A stretch of DNA of 64,000 nt, from positions 434,001-498,000 of the forward strand of contig CP013614.1 of assembly GCA_001465115.1 (NCBI GenBank). The letters are read 5' to 3'. Shown here one piece after another: positions 55,830 through 64,000 of this stretch (position 1 is the first letter of the stretch; every line of letters starts with the position of its first letter). The DNA comes from Enterococcus silesiacus. GTDB taxonomy: Bacteria; Bacillota; Bacilli; Lactobacillales; Enterococcaceae. Made by a program: the position numbers and the translations under genes. The notes under the pieces are model-generated. The model saw only the letters and a list, made by a program, of their open reading frames with translations, had not been told where the DNA came from and did no database searches.

Positions 55830-56744
55830 ATGGAAAATACACAGGTCTTAGAAGTAAAAGACATTTCAAAACGTGTCGGTAAGAAAAAGATCATCAAGGA
55901 AGCATCGTTTACAGTTGAAAGTGGGAGCGTTACTGGTTTGTTAGGTCCTAACGGTGCTGGTAAAACCACGATCATTCGGATGTTAGTCGGATTGATGAGT
56001 CATGATGGAGGATCGATTCAAATCAATGGACAATCGCTAGCAACTAATTTTAAAGAAGCGCTGGCTCATGTAGGCGCAATTGTTGAAAATTCAGAATTTT
56101 ATAATTATATGACGGGAATGGAAAATCTAAAGCAATATGCAAGGATGTCGCAAAAAATAATCACGGATGAAGCTTTAGACCAGGTGATCCATAGTGTGCA
56201 TCTAGAAAATAACATCGATCAAAAGGTCAAAACCTACTCTTTAGGAATGCGTCAACGACTAGGTGTAGCACAAGCAATTTTACACCAACCGGACTTGTTA
56301 CTTTTAGATGAGCCGATGAATGGCCTAGATCCAAAAGGCATGCGGGAATTTCGCGAGATGATTGAATCATTGAAGAAACAAGGTGTGGGAGTCTTGATTT
56401 CGAGTCATCAGTTGAGTGATATGGAATTATTATGTGATGATTTGGTGATTGTTCAAAAAGGGGAAATCACTTATGTTGGCCCAATGAATAATCCAGAAGA
56501 AGACAATAAATTGATTTTATTACTGGAAACAGATCAGCAGCAAGAGACGTTAACGTTTTTAACTGAACAACAATATAGTGCAGCTGTAGAAGGAAAATAT
56601 GTAAAGATCGAGCTGACTGAGGATATCAGAACAGTTTTAGTCAAACAATTAGTTGAGGCAGGGATCGGCATCAAAGAGTTAAAAGTACACGTCGATTCTT
56701 TAGAGGAAAACTTCCTGCGCTGGACAGAAGATGGGGGATTATAA
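55830..56744 (+). CDS. ABC transporter ATPase (BcrA-like)
   Basis: A 304-residue ATPase with intact motifs: Walker A GPNGAGKTT, signature YSLGMRQRLGVAQA, Walker B LLLLDEPMNGLDP, H-loop SSHQL, and a C-terminal ~80-residue extension usual in bacitracin-type exporters. Follows the membrane gene by three bases and precedes the permease at one base. Confidence 0.88.
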   Translation: MENTQVLEVKDISKRVGKKKIIKEASFTVESGSVTGLLGPNGAGKTTIIRMLVGLMSHDGGSIQINGQSLATNFKEALAHVGAIVENSEFYNYMTGMENLKQYARMSQKIITDEALDQVIHSVHLENNIDQKVKTYSLGMRQRLGVAQAILHQPDLLLLDEPMNGLDPKGMREFREMIESLKKQGVGVLISSHQLSDMELLCDDLVIVQKGEITYVGPMNNPEEDNKLILLLETDQQQETLTFLTEQQYSAAVEGKYVKIELTEDIRTVLVKQLVEAGIGIKELKVHVDSLEENFLRWTEDGGL

Positions 56745-56745
56745 G

Positions 56746-57558
56746 ATGGGTGTATTGATAAAAAATGAATGGGTTAAGTTAATCAAGAAAAAATCCTCTT
56801 GGATTATGTGGATCATACTAATCGTCATGACCTTTGGCATCACTTTATTAGTCAAATCAACAACATCTTCTCAAAATGGTGAAGCGATGATGAAAGCCAA
56901 TGATCTATTTGCAAGTTTGACTGAAATGACTTCATTTCTTAATTTGTTTATTGTGATTGTTGCAGCATCTATCGTTGCAGAAGAGTTTAGCCGTGGGACA
57001 ATTAAATTTTTATTGATTCGTCCCTTTACGAGAAGCCAGATTTTATTCTCAAAGTTTGTTGTATGCTTGATTTATAGTGTGATTGGAACCGTCATTTTGT
57101 ATCTGAGCAGTTTGATTTCGGCAAATCTCTTACTTACTAGCCAATCGCCTTTTGCACTTGTTAAAGGTTATCATGGCTGGAATGCATTGACTGTTGCAGC
57201 TGCGTATGCCGGGGCGAATTTACTGCTGATTCTTTTGTACGTCACAATCACGTTGTTTATTTCCGCTGCGATTCGTTCACAAAGTTTAGCGGTAGGTGTT
57301 GGGTTAGGCGTTTTGTTTGGTAGCAGTATTATTAATTCATTTTTGAATGTTGTGATTCAAAAGTATCAATGGTTAAAATGGAATCCGTTTAATATGCTGA
57401 ATATTAAAAATACGGTTATGGAAAATACTGAAGCGGTTAATAATTATCCAGGCTACTTGAATTTTTGGCAAATGGCTAGTGGTATTTTGATCTATAGTTT
57501 GATTATTTATTTGTTGATGCAGCAGTTATTTAAAAAGCGAGATGTATCATTAAGTTGA
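56746..57558 (+). CDS. ABC-2-type permease
   Basis: A 270-residue permease with six helices; the N-terminal LIKNEWVKLIKKKSSWIMWI and the AEEFSRGTIKFLLIRPFTRSQI motif are hallmarks of the ABC-2/BcrB group. ATG 56746 has GGGGGA seven bases upstream and follows the ATPase stop by one base. With the ATPase at 55830 it forms a complete exporter in the GntR operon. Confidence 0.86.
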   Translation: MGVLIKNEWVKLIKKKSSWIMWIILIVMTFGITLLVKSTTSSQNGEAMMKANDLFASLTEMTSFLNLFIVIVAASIVAEEFSRGTIKFLLIRPFTRSQILFSKFVVCLIYSVIGTVILYLSSLISANLLLTSQSPFALVKGYHGWNALTVAAAYAGANLLLILLYVTITLFISAAIRSQSLAVGVGLGVLFGSSIINSFLNVVIQKYQWLKWNPFNMLNIKNTVMENTEAVNNYPGYLNFWQMASGILIYSLIIYLLMQQLFKKRDVSLS

Positions 57559-57741
57559 TATCTAGGTAAATAAAGGAGAGTGAATCAACGGCGCCAATAT
57601 TGCTAAATACTTGTACACAAATGTCCTAGTCGGTGGATTCAAAGCTTGATAAAGGTAAGATCTTCTTTAGTGTCGTTGGTTGTGATTTAATAATTATGGG
57701 TAGGTTTAGGGGCTGGAAGAATTGGTAGGGAGAGCTGAAGG

Positions 57742-58473
57742 ATGAAGCTAGTATTAGAAAATGTAAGTAAGAGTTTTGAAGGAAAGCAAGTTATTGACCA
57801 TGCGAGTTTTACGTTTGAAAAGGGAAAAATTTATGGATTACTGGGTAGAAATGGTGCGGGGAAAACTACGCTGTTTAATTGTATTTCAAAAAATCTAACT
57901 CTTGATAATGGCATGATCAGCATTGAAAAAAATGGTCAAACAGAAGCAGATTATGAAAATACGGAAATCGGTTTCGTTTATACGACGCCACATTTACCAG
58001 CATTTATGACAGCGGTAGAATTTGTAAAATTTTTTATTGATATTAATAAAGACCGAATTAAAGAGCCTAAATCACCACAATCTTATTTGACTTCTGTTGG
58101 TATTGAGCTGGACGATCAAGATCGTTTACTCAAAGATTATTCTCACGGGATGCAAAACAAGGTGCAGATGTTGGTTTCTTTGATCGTTCAACCACCTGTT
58201 TTACTGCTTGATGAACCATTAACTTCTTTTGATGTTGTTGCAGCGCACGAGATGAAGGAAATAATTTTAAAAACTAAAAGCGATTCAATCGTGATTTTTT
58301 CTACACATATTTTACAGTTGGCTCAAGATTTGTGTGATGAAGTTGTATTGCTTCATCACAAGAAACTAGTAGCTGTTGATCCTGCGCGCATACATGACAT
58401 AGATTTTGAAAAAGAAGTAGTTCAGCTGTTATCAGATGATAACGAATTGGCTACTCAGAGCATGGAGGAGTAA
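57742..58473 (+). CDS. ABC transporter ATPase
   Basis: A 243-residue ATPase: Walker A GRNGAGKTT, a degenerate signature (DYSHGMQNKVQMLVSLI), Walker B VLLLDEPLTSFD, H-loop STHIL. A gap of 183 bases from the previous operon, with no strong promoter seen, suggests weak coupling or its own transcription. It is four bases before the next membrane protein gene. Confidence 0.85.
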   Translation: MKLVLENVSKSFEGKQVIDHASFTFEKGKIYGLLGRNGAGKTTLFNCISKNLTLDNGMISIEKNGQTEADYENTEIGFVYTTPHLPAFMTAVEFVKFFIDINKDRIKEPKSPQSYLTSVGIELDDQDRLLKDYSHGMQNKVQMLVSLIVQPPVLLLDEPLTSFDVVAAHEMKEIILKTKSDSIVIFSTHILQLAQDLCDEVVLLHHKKLVAVDPARIHDIDFEKEVVQLLSDDNELATQSMEE

Positions 58474-58477
58474 AAAG

Positions 58478-60139
58478 ATGATGGTATTTTTTACGTATCT
58501 CCGAAATTATAGTTATTTTAAATTAACTAGTGTTGCTAAAAAGGTCAATGGCTTGATTTACTATTTAAAAAAGCTACCTTTGATTGGTAAAAAAATTCCA
58601 ATAGCTCTTTATAGGTACTATCCAGTAAAACAAGCTATTGCTACTATCGCTTTTATATTAAGTCTACTGTTTAGTGCTTTTAATAAATTTATCTGGCTAG
58701 CTATGTATACTGGTATAGCAGCACTGATTGAGAGTGTTGTGATGCAGGAAAACGTAGTGGCATTACTTATTGCATTCAAACCGAGTGTTTTGGCAAATGG
58801 GCTTTTTCTCTGGTTCGTATTGAATGTTCTTTTTTTAGGATTTTATAATCGATTTGCGATGATACCTGATAAGAAGACGATTGATTTTTATGAGGAATTT
58901 CTATTATCAAGAACAGTTGTTGTTAGAGGAGATATGTTGTTGGATGTAGGCTATCAAGGAATTGCCTACCTTCCAGCAGCACTAGTTTTTGGTCGTTTAT
59001 TTGGTCAAGAACTGTCAGTTGTTTTCTTTATTTTTTTCAGCTACTTGGCAGGAAATTACTTTTTCTCTTTATTGGGTCGAATTGTTTATATTTGGAAGTT
59101 TTCGGCTGTAAAGCGAAAAATATTTGGAGCAATCGTTGGTCTATCACTAATTGTTATTGGTGGTTTGATTGAGTACTTCAGAATAGTTCAGCCGATAATG
59201 ACCATCCTTTTATCTTGGTGGGGAATTGTCTTGTTGTTTGTTTTGTTAATAGGTATTTTGCGGTTATTGTTGACGTTTAAACGAGAGAACGATTTTTTAC
59301 TTTATTGGATAGAGCATACCAGTCTGAATTTGGAGACCTTAAATGATAGCGCTCAGGAACAGAATCAATATCTAGCAGAAGGTTTGACTATGCAAAAAAA
59401 ATTAGTGGTTACCTCAGATCAAGTGTCCCGGAAGTTATCAGGCAGTCAATACTTAAATTCTTTACTGTTTAGTCGATATCGCTCAATTTTGAATAAAGCA
59501 TTGTTGTTTCGCTTTTATTTCATTGTTACAGCGTGGGTATTGATTATTCTTGCAAGTTTATTTGGTTTCTTTAACAAAGCGGATAATGGAGAGTTGGTCA
59601 AGACGTTTCCTAACTTATTTTTTGTTATGTATATGGCAAGCTTTGGGAAAAAAGTAGTACAGATGGTTTTTGTCAATTGTGATGTTTCGATGCTGTACTA
59701 TCCTTTTTATCGAGAAGCAAGTACGATTCTTGCGGGATTTAATTATCGTTTTAAGCAAACGTTTTATTACAATAGCATTGTTTCTGCTGGGATTTTTATT
59801 GGTTATATGCTTCTCCAAGTGATGAATGATTTCTTTTTAAGTTGGCAATTTTTTGGTATGTTATTGCTCCTTTTGATTGCTTTATCGTTTCTATTTTCTT
59901 TTCATGAGTTGTTTGTTTATTATATTATTCAGCCATTTACAGGAGATATGGAAGTTGTGAGTCCATTATATAAAATTATTTCAGGAGTATTTTACTGGAT
60001 TTCTTATATGAATATCCAATTACATTCAGTAGGGTATTTTTATGTGACAATCGTTGTCTTGTGTTGTCTAGTTTATGTGTTGGTAGGTTTCATTGTTATC
60101 TATAAAAAAGCACCAAAAACATTTCGTATCAAAACATAG
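58478..60139 (+). CDS. Large membrane protein paired with the ABC ATPase
   Basis: A 553-residue protein with about twelve hydrophobic helices and no recognised family signature. ATG 58478 has GGAGG eight bases upstream; the open frame further upstream overlaps the ATPase gene. Its pairing with the preceding ATPase suggests an unusual ABC exporter permease. Confidence 0.6.
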   Translation: MMVFFTYLRNYSYFKLTSVAKKVNGLIYYLKKLPLIGKKIPIALYRYYPVKQAIATIAFILSLLFSAFNKFIWLAMYTGIAALIESVVMQENVVALLIAFKPSVLANGLFLWFVLNVLFLGFYNRFAMIPDKKTIDFYEEFLLSRTVVVRGDMLLDVGYQGIAYLPAALVFGRLFGQELSVVFFIFFSYLAGNYFFSLLGRIVYIWKFSAVKRKIFGAIVGLSLIVIGGLIEYFRIVQPIMTILLSWWGIVLLFVLLIGILRLLLTFKRENDFLLYWIEHTSLNLETLNDSAQEQNQYLAEGLTMQKKLVVTSDQVSRKLSGSQYLNSLLFSRYRSILNKALLFRFYFIVTAWVLIILASLFGFFNKADNGELVKTFPNLFFVMYMASFGKKVVQMVFVNCDVSMLYYPFYREASTILAGFNYRFKQTFYYNSIVSAGIFIGYMLLQVMNDFFLSWQFFGMLLLLLIALSFLFSFHELFVYYIIQPFTGDMEVVSPLYKIISGVFYWISYMNIQLHSVGYFYVTIVVLCCLVYVLVGFIVIYKKAPKTFRIKT

Positions 60140-60198
60140 GGGATCAAACTAAATAACGGTGAAAATTAGAAAGTATCTTTTTAAATTAATACTAAAAT

Positions 60199-60246
60199 AA
60201 AAAAGTTGAGAACGCTATAATGATAGTGTTTTTCAACTTTTTTAGG
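60199..60246 (+). terminator. Terminator after the ABC pair
   Basis: AAAAAGTTGAGAA... and TTTTCAACTTTTTT form a stem with a T tract. Confidence 0.8.
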
Positions 60247-60419
60247 TTTTGTGAACAGAATGATCAAACTAGATTATTAGAAAAAATAAGTGTTTTCTGA
60301 TTAATCTAATAAATTGCTGATAAAATCAATAATTATGCAGAACAAAGCTTGTTTAAATGTATAAAAATGATTATGATTAAAAAGATATTTTATACTTAAT
60401 TATGATTAGGAGTGTTTTG

Positions 60420-61853
60420 ATGGAACAAAAGCAATTGCGATGGTTTACTGTTGGTCTGATCGCTTTCAACATGGTTTGGGGCTTAGGTAATGTCGTGAAT
60501 AACTATGCGCAACAAGGGATTTCTGTTGTGACATCTTGGGTTTTGATTTTGGTCTTATACTTTATTCCCTATGCATTGATCGTAGGACAACTTGGTTCAA
60601 CGTTTAAAGACAGTAGCGGAGGCGTTAGTTCGTGGGTACAAAATACTAGTACGAAACGCTTGGCTTATTATGCAGCGTGGACGTATTGGGTTGTACACAT
60701 CCCGTATCTAGCTCAAAAGCCTCAATTAGTTCTGATTGCTTTCGGTTGGGCGATCCAAGGGAACGGGGACATTGTAAATAATTTCTCTGTGGTTGGAATC
60801 ACATTGATTTCGTTAGCTATTTTTCTAGTATTCTTATTGCTATCGACAAAAGGCTTGATGACTTTAAAAGTTATTGGAGGAATGGCAGGAACAGCGATTT
60901 TTGTAATGTCTATGCTGTTCATTTTATTAGCCGTTGGTGCACCAATGATGAATTCAACAGTTGAATTTGCTACACCACACATGGATAAGATCAGTACGTA
61001 CATACCTAAATTTGATTTTAGTTACTTTACGACCGTCTCCATGCTGGTATTTGCCGTTGGTGGAGCTGAGAAAATTTCACCATACGTAAACTCAATGAGA
61101 AACCCAGCAAAAGAATTTCCCAAAGGCATGATTTTCTTAGCTGCAATGGTTGGAGTTTCTGCGGTACTAGGTTCATTTGCGATGGGTATGCTTTTTGCAA
61201 GTAATAATATTCCGGAAGATTTAATGGCTAATGGTGCCTATACAGCTTTCCAATTGTTAGGTGAGTATTATGGTGTTGGGAATTTATTAATGATTATTTA
61301 TGCCATCACAAATGGTATTGGACAAATTTCAGCGCTAGCGTTTTCAATAGATGCGCCACTACAAATTCTTTTAGCTGATGCAGATCCTGATTACGTGCCC
61401 GCAGCGTTACGCAAGAGAAGTAAAAAAGGAACTTTGGTCAATGGCTACCTATTAACAGGTATTTTGGTTAGCATTATTATTGTGTTGCCAATGTTTGGTA
61501 TCGATAATATCAAAGAATTAGTCAAATGGTTGACTAACTTAAATTCTGTTGTGATGCCAATGCGTTATCTATGGGTATTCTTTGCTTATATGATGTTGAA
61601 TAAAGCGTATAAAAATTATACGTCAGAGTACAAGTTTATTAAAAATCCAAAAATTGCTTTCGCCTTTGGTTTATGGTGCTTCTTGTTTACAGCATTTGCT
61701 TGTATTTTAGGGATGGTACCAAAAATCGATTTTAATACTGATCCCAAGGCTTGGTTCTTCCAATTAGCGTCGAATGTCATCACGCCGATTGTGTTGATTT
61801 TATTGGGAATGATTTTACCAGCCCTTGCTCGTCGTGATAAAAAGAAAGCTTAA
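60420..61853 (+). CDS. APC-superfamily amino-acid permease
   Basis: A 477-residue transporter with about twelve helices; the N-terminal GLIAFNMVWGLGNVVNNYAQQG and the SSGGVSSWVQ region fit APC permeases related to glutamate/GABA-type carriers. ATG 60420 has AGGAG seven bases upstream; the frame opens at 60402 but without a site. Substrate cannot be assigned. Monocistronic with its own terminator. Confidence 0.82.
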   Translation: MEQKQLRWFTVGLIAFNMVWGLGNVVNNYAQQGISVVTSWVLILVLYFIPYALIVGQLGSTFKDSSGGVSSWVQNTSTKRLAYYAAWTYWVVHIPYLAQKPQLVLIAFGWAIQGNGDIVNNFSVVGITLISLAIFLVFLLLSTKGLMTLKVIGGMAGTAIFVMSMLFILLAVGAPMMNSTVEFATPHMDKISTYIPKFDFSYFTTVSMLVFAVGGAEKISPYVNSMRNPAKEFPKGMIFLAAMVGVSAVLGSFAMGMLFASNNIPEDLMANGAYTAFQLLGEYYGVGNLLMIIYAITNGIGQISALAFSIDAPLQILLADADPDYVPAALRKRSKKGTLVNGYLLTGILVSIIIVLPMFGIDNIKELVKWLTNLNSVVMPMRYLWVFFAYMMLNKAYKNYTSEYKFIKNPKIAFAFGLWCFLFTAFACILGMVPKIDFNTDPKAWFFQLASNVITPIVLILLGMILPALARRDKKKA

Positions 61854-61866
61854 ATAACTCTATAGT

Positions 61867-61905
61867 AGAGAGAAACATGCAATCGTGTGTTTCTCTCTCT
61901 TTTCT
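61867..61905 (+). terminator. Terminator after the permease gene
   Basis: AGAGAGAAACA and TGTTTCTCTCT, perfect 11-base stem, followed by CTTTTCTTTT. Confidence 0.88.
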
Positions 61906-62115
61906 TTTATCTCGATAAATGATGGAATGAATTTTAATTCAAATAATCCTGCTTTATATTCTTTATAACAAGATAAAAACCATTGTTTTTCTTTTAATTT
62001 CACATATTTATAAAAAAATGAGAACATTTTTCCGTTTTTATCGGTATAATGAAAGGGAAGTCTGTTCTTTTTTCTAAAAAAATGATACGATTTATAAAGG
62101 AAAAAAATTGAGGAA

Positions 62116-63654
62116 GTGAGAACGATTAGTAAGCGACAACGCCAATCAGAAAAAGAAGAACGATCAACTTATCTTTGTAAAGAGGTAGATCCCGATTATT
62201 TAGGCCGTGAAGTCTATGCTGATAATGTAGATACGCCTTATTCATTTTATTTAGTTAGAAAGTTAACTCTAGCAAAAGATTATCAAAATTTAGCTGAAGG
62301 CGAAGCTTTTTTTGACGCAATCTGTGATAGCTGGGATGCAACAGAAGAGTTTGAAGAACTAGTAGTTAAAAAGATTTATATGTATGTTGAAACTGAGACC
62401 ATGTATTATACATTATTTATGGGAAGTTTTGAGCCGACCAGAAGAGAGCTGCGAATGAATCTGAAACAATGGTTCGAAGAAATCTCGCTTGAAAAACAAG
62501 ACCGTTCTCTAGTCTATAAAGGTGAGCCGACATTGAACTCTGGTGAAATACAGGGAATGATGAAACAAATGCTTGAAACCTCAAATGAGATTTTTCGTCT
62601 GCGTAAAATGATTACGGATTTAACTGACACGATCAATCATGGGAAAATCGAAATGTATGCAGCGAAAAGTGATCCAATCATTTCTAGAAGCATTCAAACG
62701 ATTCATCTTAAAAGAGCGCAACCTTTAGTGATCGAAGAAAACCAAGCACAAGAGGAAATCGCTACTCCAGACGAATCTGTCAATGTGAAGGTGGCGTCAG
62801 TTGGGGAATCAACTATTGAAACAATTGAAATACCAACTCCGGTTGAGCAAGTGACAGAGCCAAAGGAAGAAGTAGAGGAAGTCGCGGAAAAAAAGTCGGC
62901 GCCCGAATTGGCGGAAAAACCAATGGAAGAAGATTTCCAAGTCATAGACGAACCTACAACTTACCAAACGCAAGAAGCAAAAAGTAAGGAACAAGCAGAT
63001 CAGGTTGCTCCTGTAAAAAAAGAACGTACTTCAATCAAATTAAAACGCAAACAAATGGAGCAAGCGAAACAACCTGTTGAAACCGATACGAAAGATCAAG
63101 CAGAACAAGAAGGTCTGGAAAGAACACCGTTAGACTTAAAGTTATTAGTATTGAAAAAAGGAAAAGTAAAAAAAGTAACACCAAGCAATTGGCCGCGTTT
63201 TTCTAAACACCTAAAAGCAAGCAAACTACTTGAAGCACCAACGAAGATTCCTAATTTCTCTAAGAGTGAGATGGAAAATTTGGAAGATGAAATCTATTTG
63301 TGTTTCATGAACAAGCGGATGCGTTTAGGAGCAAAGAAAAGCAATCCACAGAAAAAAAGTATTCTTCGTTCTGAATTACTCGCTCAAATTAGCCAAGCGG
63401 AATATTTAAATTATTCTTGGGGACAAGTTTTAAGACAACGAAAAGAAGATGTTTTGATCTGCGGGCGTCTTAGTTGTGGTGGATTAGTTTCTTCTCTTGA
63501 TGACTTTTTGCAGGAAATGCGGGAAATCGCATATAGTCGTTCATTGTTTGGCAAAAAGGTCCGCTGCTCGGTGGATTTACTCCGTCGCTTAGAAGGATAT
63601 ATTTTAATGGATCAATATATGCAGAATCTAAGTTTGATGCCGGTTGAGAAATAG
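62116..63654 (+). CDS. Unrecognised 512-residue protein with acidic linker
   Basis: Not matched to any family I know. Residues 1-210 are a folded, mixed-charge region (CKEVDPDYLGREVYADNVDT; QGMMKQMLETSNEIFRLRKM suggests a helix); 210-335 is low-complexity and rich in Glu, Val, Pro and Lys (EEVEEVAEKKSAPEL), a probable disordered linker; 340-512 is a basic C-terminal domain (KGKVKKVTPSNWPRFSKHL ... LRRLEGYILMDQYM). No signal peptide or TM segment. Start uncertain: GTG 62116 is only about two bases after GAGGA, while an ATT at 62125 has better spacing. Cytoplasmic; function unknown. Confidence 0.6.
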   Translation: MRTISKRQRQSEKEERSTYLCKEVDPDYLGREVYADNVDTPYSFYLVRKLTLAKDYQNLAEGEAFFDAICDSWDATEEFEELVVKKIYMYVETETMYYTLFMGSFEPTRRELRMNLKQWFEEISLEKQDRSLVYKGEPTLNSGEIQGMMKQMLETSNEIFRLRKMITDLTDTINHGKIEMYAAKSDPIISRSIQTIHLKRAQPLVIEENQAQEEIATPDESVNVKVASVGESTIETIEIPTPVEQVTEPKEEVEEVAEKKSAPELAEKPMEEDFQVIDEPTTYQTQEAKSKEQADQVAPVKKERTSIKLKRKQMEQAKQPVETDTKDQAEQEGLERTPLDLKLLVLKKGKVKKVTPSNWPRFSKHLKASKLLEAPTKIPNFSKSEMENLEDEIYLCFMNKRMRLGAKKSNPQKKSILRSELLAQISQAEYLNYSWGQVLRQRKEDVLICGRLSCGGLVSSLDDFLQEMREIAYSRSLFGKKVRCSVDLLRRLEGYILMDQYMQNLSLMPVEK

Positions 63655-63684
63655 CTAGCAGTATCGAGAAAGTGAATCGTTTTT

Positions 63685-63728
63685 AACAGATTAGATGGAA
63701 CTGTATAGTTTTGATCTAGTCTGTTTTT
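63685..63728 (+). terminator. Terminator after the unknown gene
   Basis: AACAGATTAGAT and ATCTAGTCTGTT (one mismatch) followed by T6. Confidence 0.82.
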
Positions 63729-63864
63729 TGTCTTCTTTTTAAATAGCTTACATAGCTACATGTCAAAATATCATAGATCGATTTTGATAGATAATAATGA
63801 ATTACACCCTATTTTTTATGCTGATTTATCGACTGAGTTGCTATAAAGTGAAAAGTGATGTCTT

Positions 63865-63893
63865 TTGGTTAAATAATGTTTCTAATGTATGAT
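63865..63893 (+). promoter_or_regulatory. Promoter of the gene entering the window end
   Basis: TTGGTT (63865-63870), 17-base spacer, TATGAT (63888-63893). The stretch 63730-63952 otherwise holds no gene. Confidence 0.55.
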
Positions 63894-63952
63894 AGAGAAT
63901 ATAAAGTAAGTTTTACTCAAGCTATAAGATTAATCGTAATGGAGGTTATTGC

Positions 63953-64000
63953 ATGAAGAACATTTTTAAGAAAAAGACGACAGATGAAAAGAAGAGAAGT
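63953..64000 (+). CDS. Start of a truncated gene, basic N-terminus
   Basis: ATG 63953 with GGAGG nine bases upstream; only 16 residues are visible (MKNIFKKKTTDEKKRS) before the window ends. Too short to classify. Confidence 0.6.
   Translation, partial: MKNIFKKKTTDEKKRS

Noticed and set aside
1..64000. Search for tRNA or rRNA genes
   Set aside because: No cloverleaf with TTCGAATC-like arm and CCA end, and no 16S/23S signature was recognised.

Overview
The window is chromosomal DNA from a low-GC Gram-positive bacterium, most likely an Enterococcus. The signs are AT-rich coding sequence with strong GGAGG ribosome-binding sites, an ArpU-type regulator (a family first described in E. hirae), a haem catalase, T-box and TPP leaders, and a gene content of enterococcal type. 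The acnA-gltA-icd cluster, which from memory E. faecalis lacks, points to another species of the genus. No rRNA, tRNA, CRISPR array, transposase or replication origin was seen.

Layout. 1-350 (minus strand): 5' end of a BglG/LicT-type antiterminator gene with its own promoter, RAT and terminator, but frameshifted by a perfect 32-bp tandem duplication. 350-1250: decayed DNA. 1264-8154: acnA, gltA and icd, the oxidative branch from citrate to 2-oxoglutarate, with long leaders built from tandem palindromic repeats. 8335-10142: cold-shock protein, a possible small RNA, and a baeRF-type protein. 10388-12981: a phage-derived remnant (ImmA/IrrE protease, XRE repressor, ArpU, holin). 13057-24.0 kb: DHA2 exporter, YtoI, NrnA, phosphatase lipoprotein, YjdM, a TetR-controlled isochorismatase/ketopantoate-reductase pair, deaminase, VanZ-RDD protein. 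23.7-31.9 kb: DEAD-box helicase, HAD lipoprotein behind a perfect palindromic operator, acetyltransferase, FGE-like protein, and a T-box leader controlling a small ATPase gene and alaS. 32.3-38.0 kb: glycogen operon glgBCDA. 38.05-40.3 kb: a Smr-less MutS2 paralogue behind a promoter/uORF/terminator leader. 40.4-49.1 kb: HxlR/nitroreductase pair, trmK, Nif3-like protein, pepT, lipid kinase, DUF1294 protein, flippase-like membrane protein, katA. 49.16-53.2 kb: TPP-riboswitch operon tenA-thiM-thiD-thiE plus a TraB/GumN lipoprotein. 53.3-60.1 kb: GntR(YtrA)-controlled ABC transporter operon and a second ABC pair. 60.4-64 kb: amino-acid permease, an unrecognised 512-aa protein, and the start of another gene.

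The most unusual signals are regulatory. A palindromic repeat family lies directly against the ribosome-binding sites of several unrelated genes. Two 5' leaders carry an intrinsic terminator between promoter and gene without a recognised ligand class (upstream of the MutS2 paralogue and of the phosphatase lipoprotein). An apparently slippage-prone duplication switches off an antiterminator gene.
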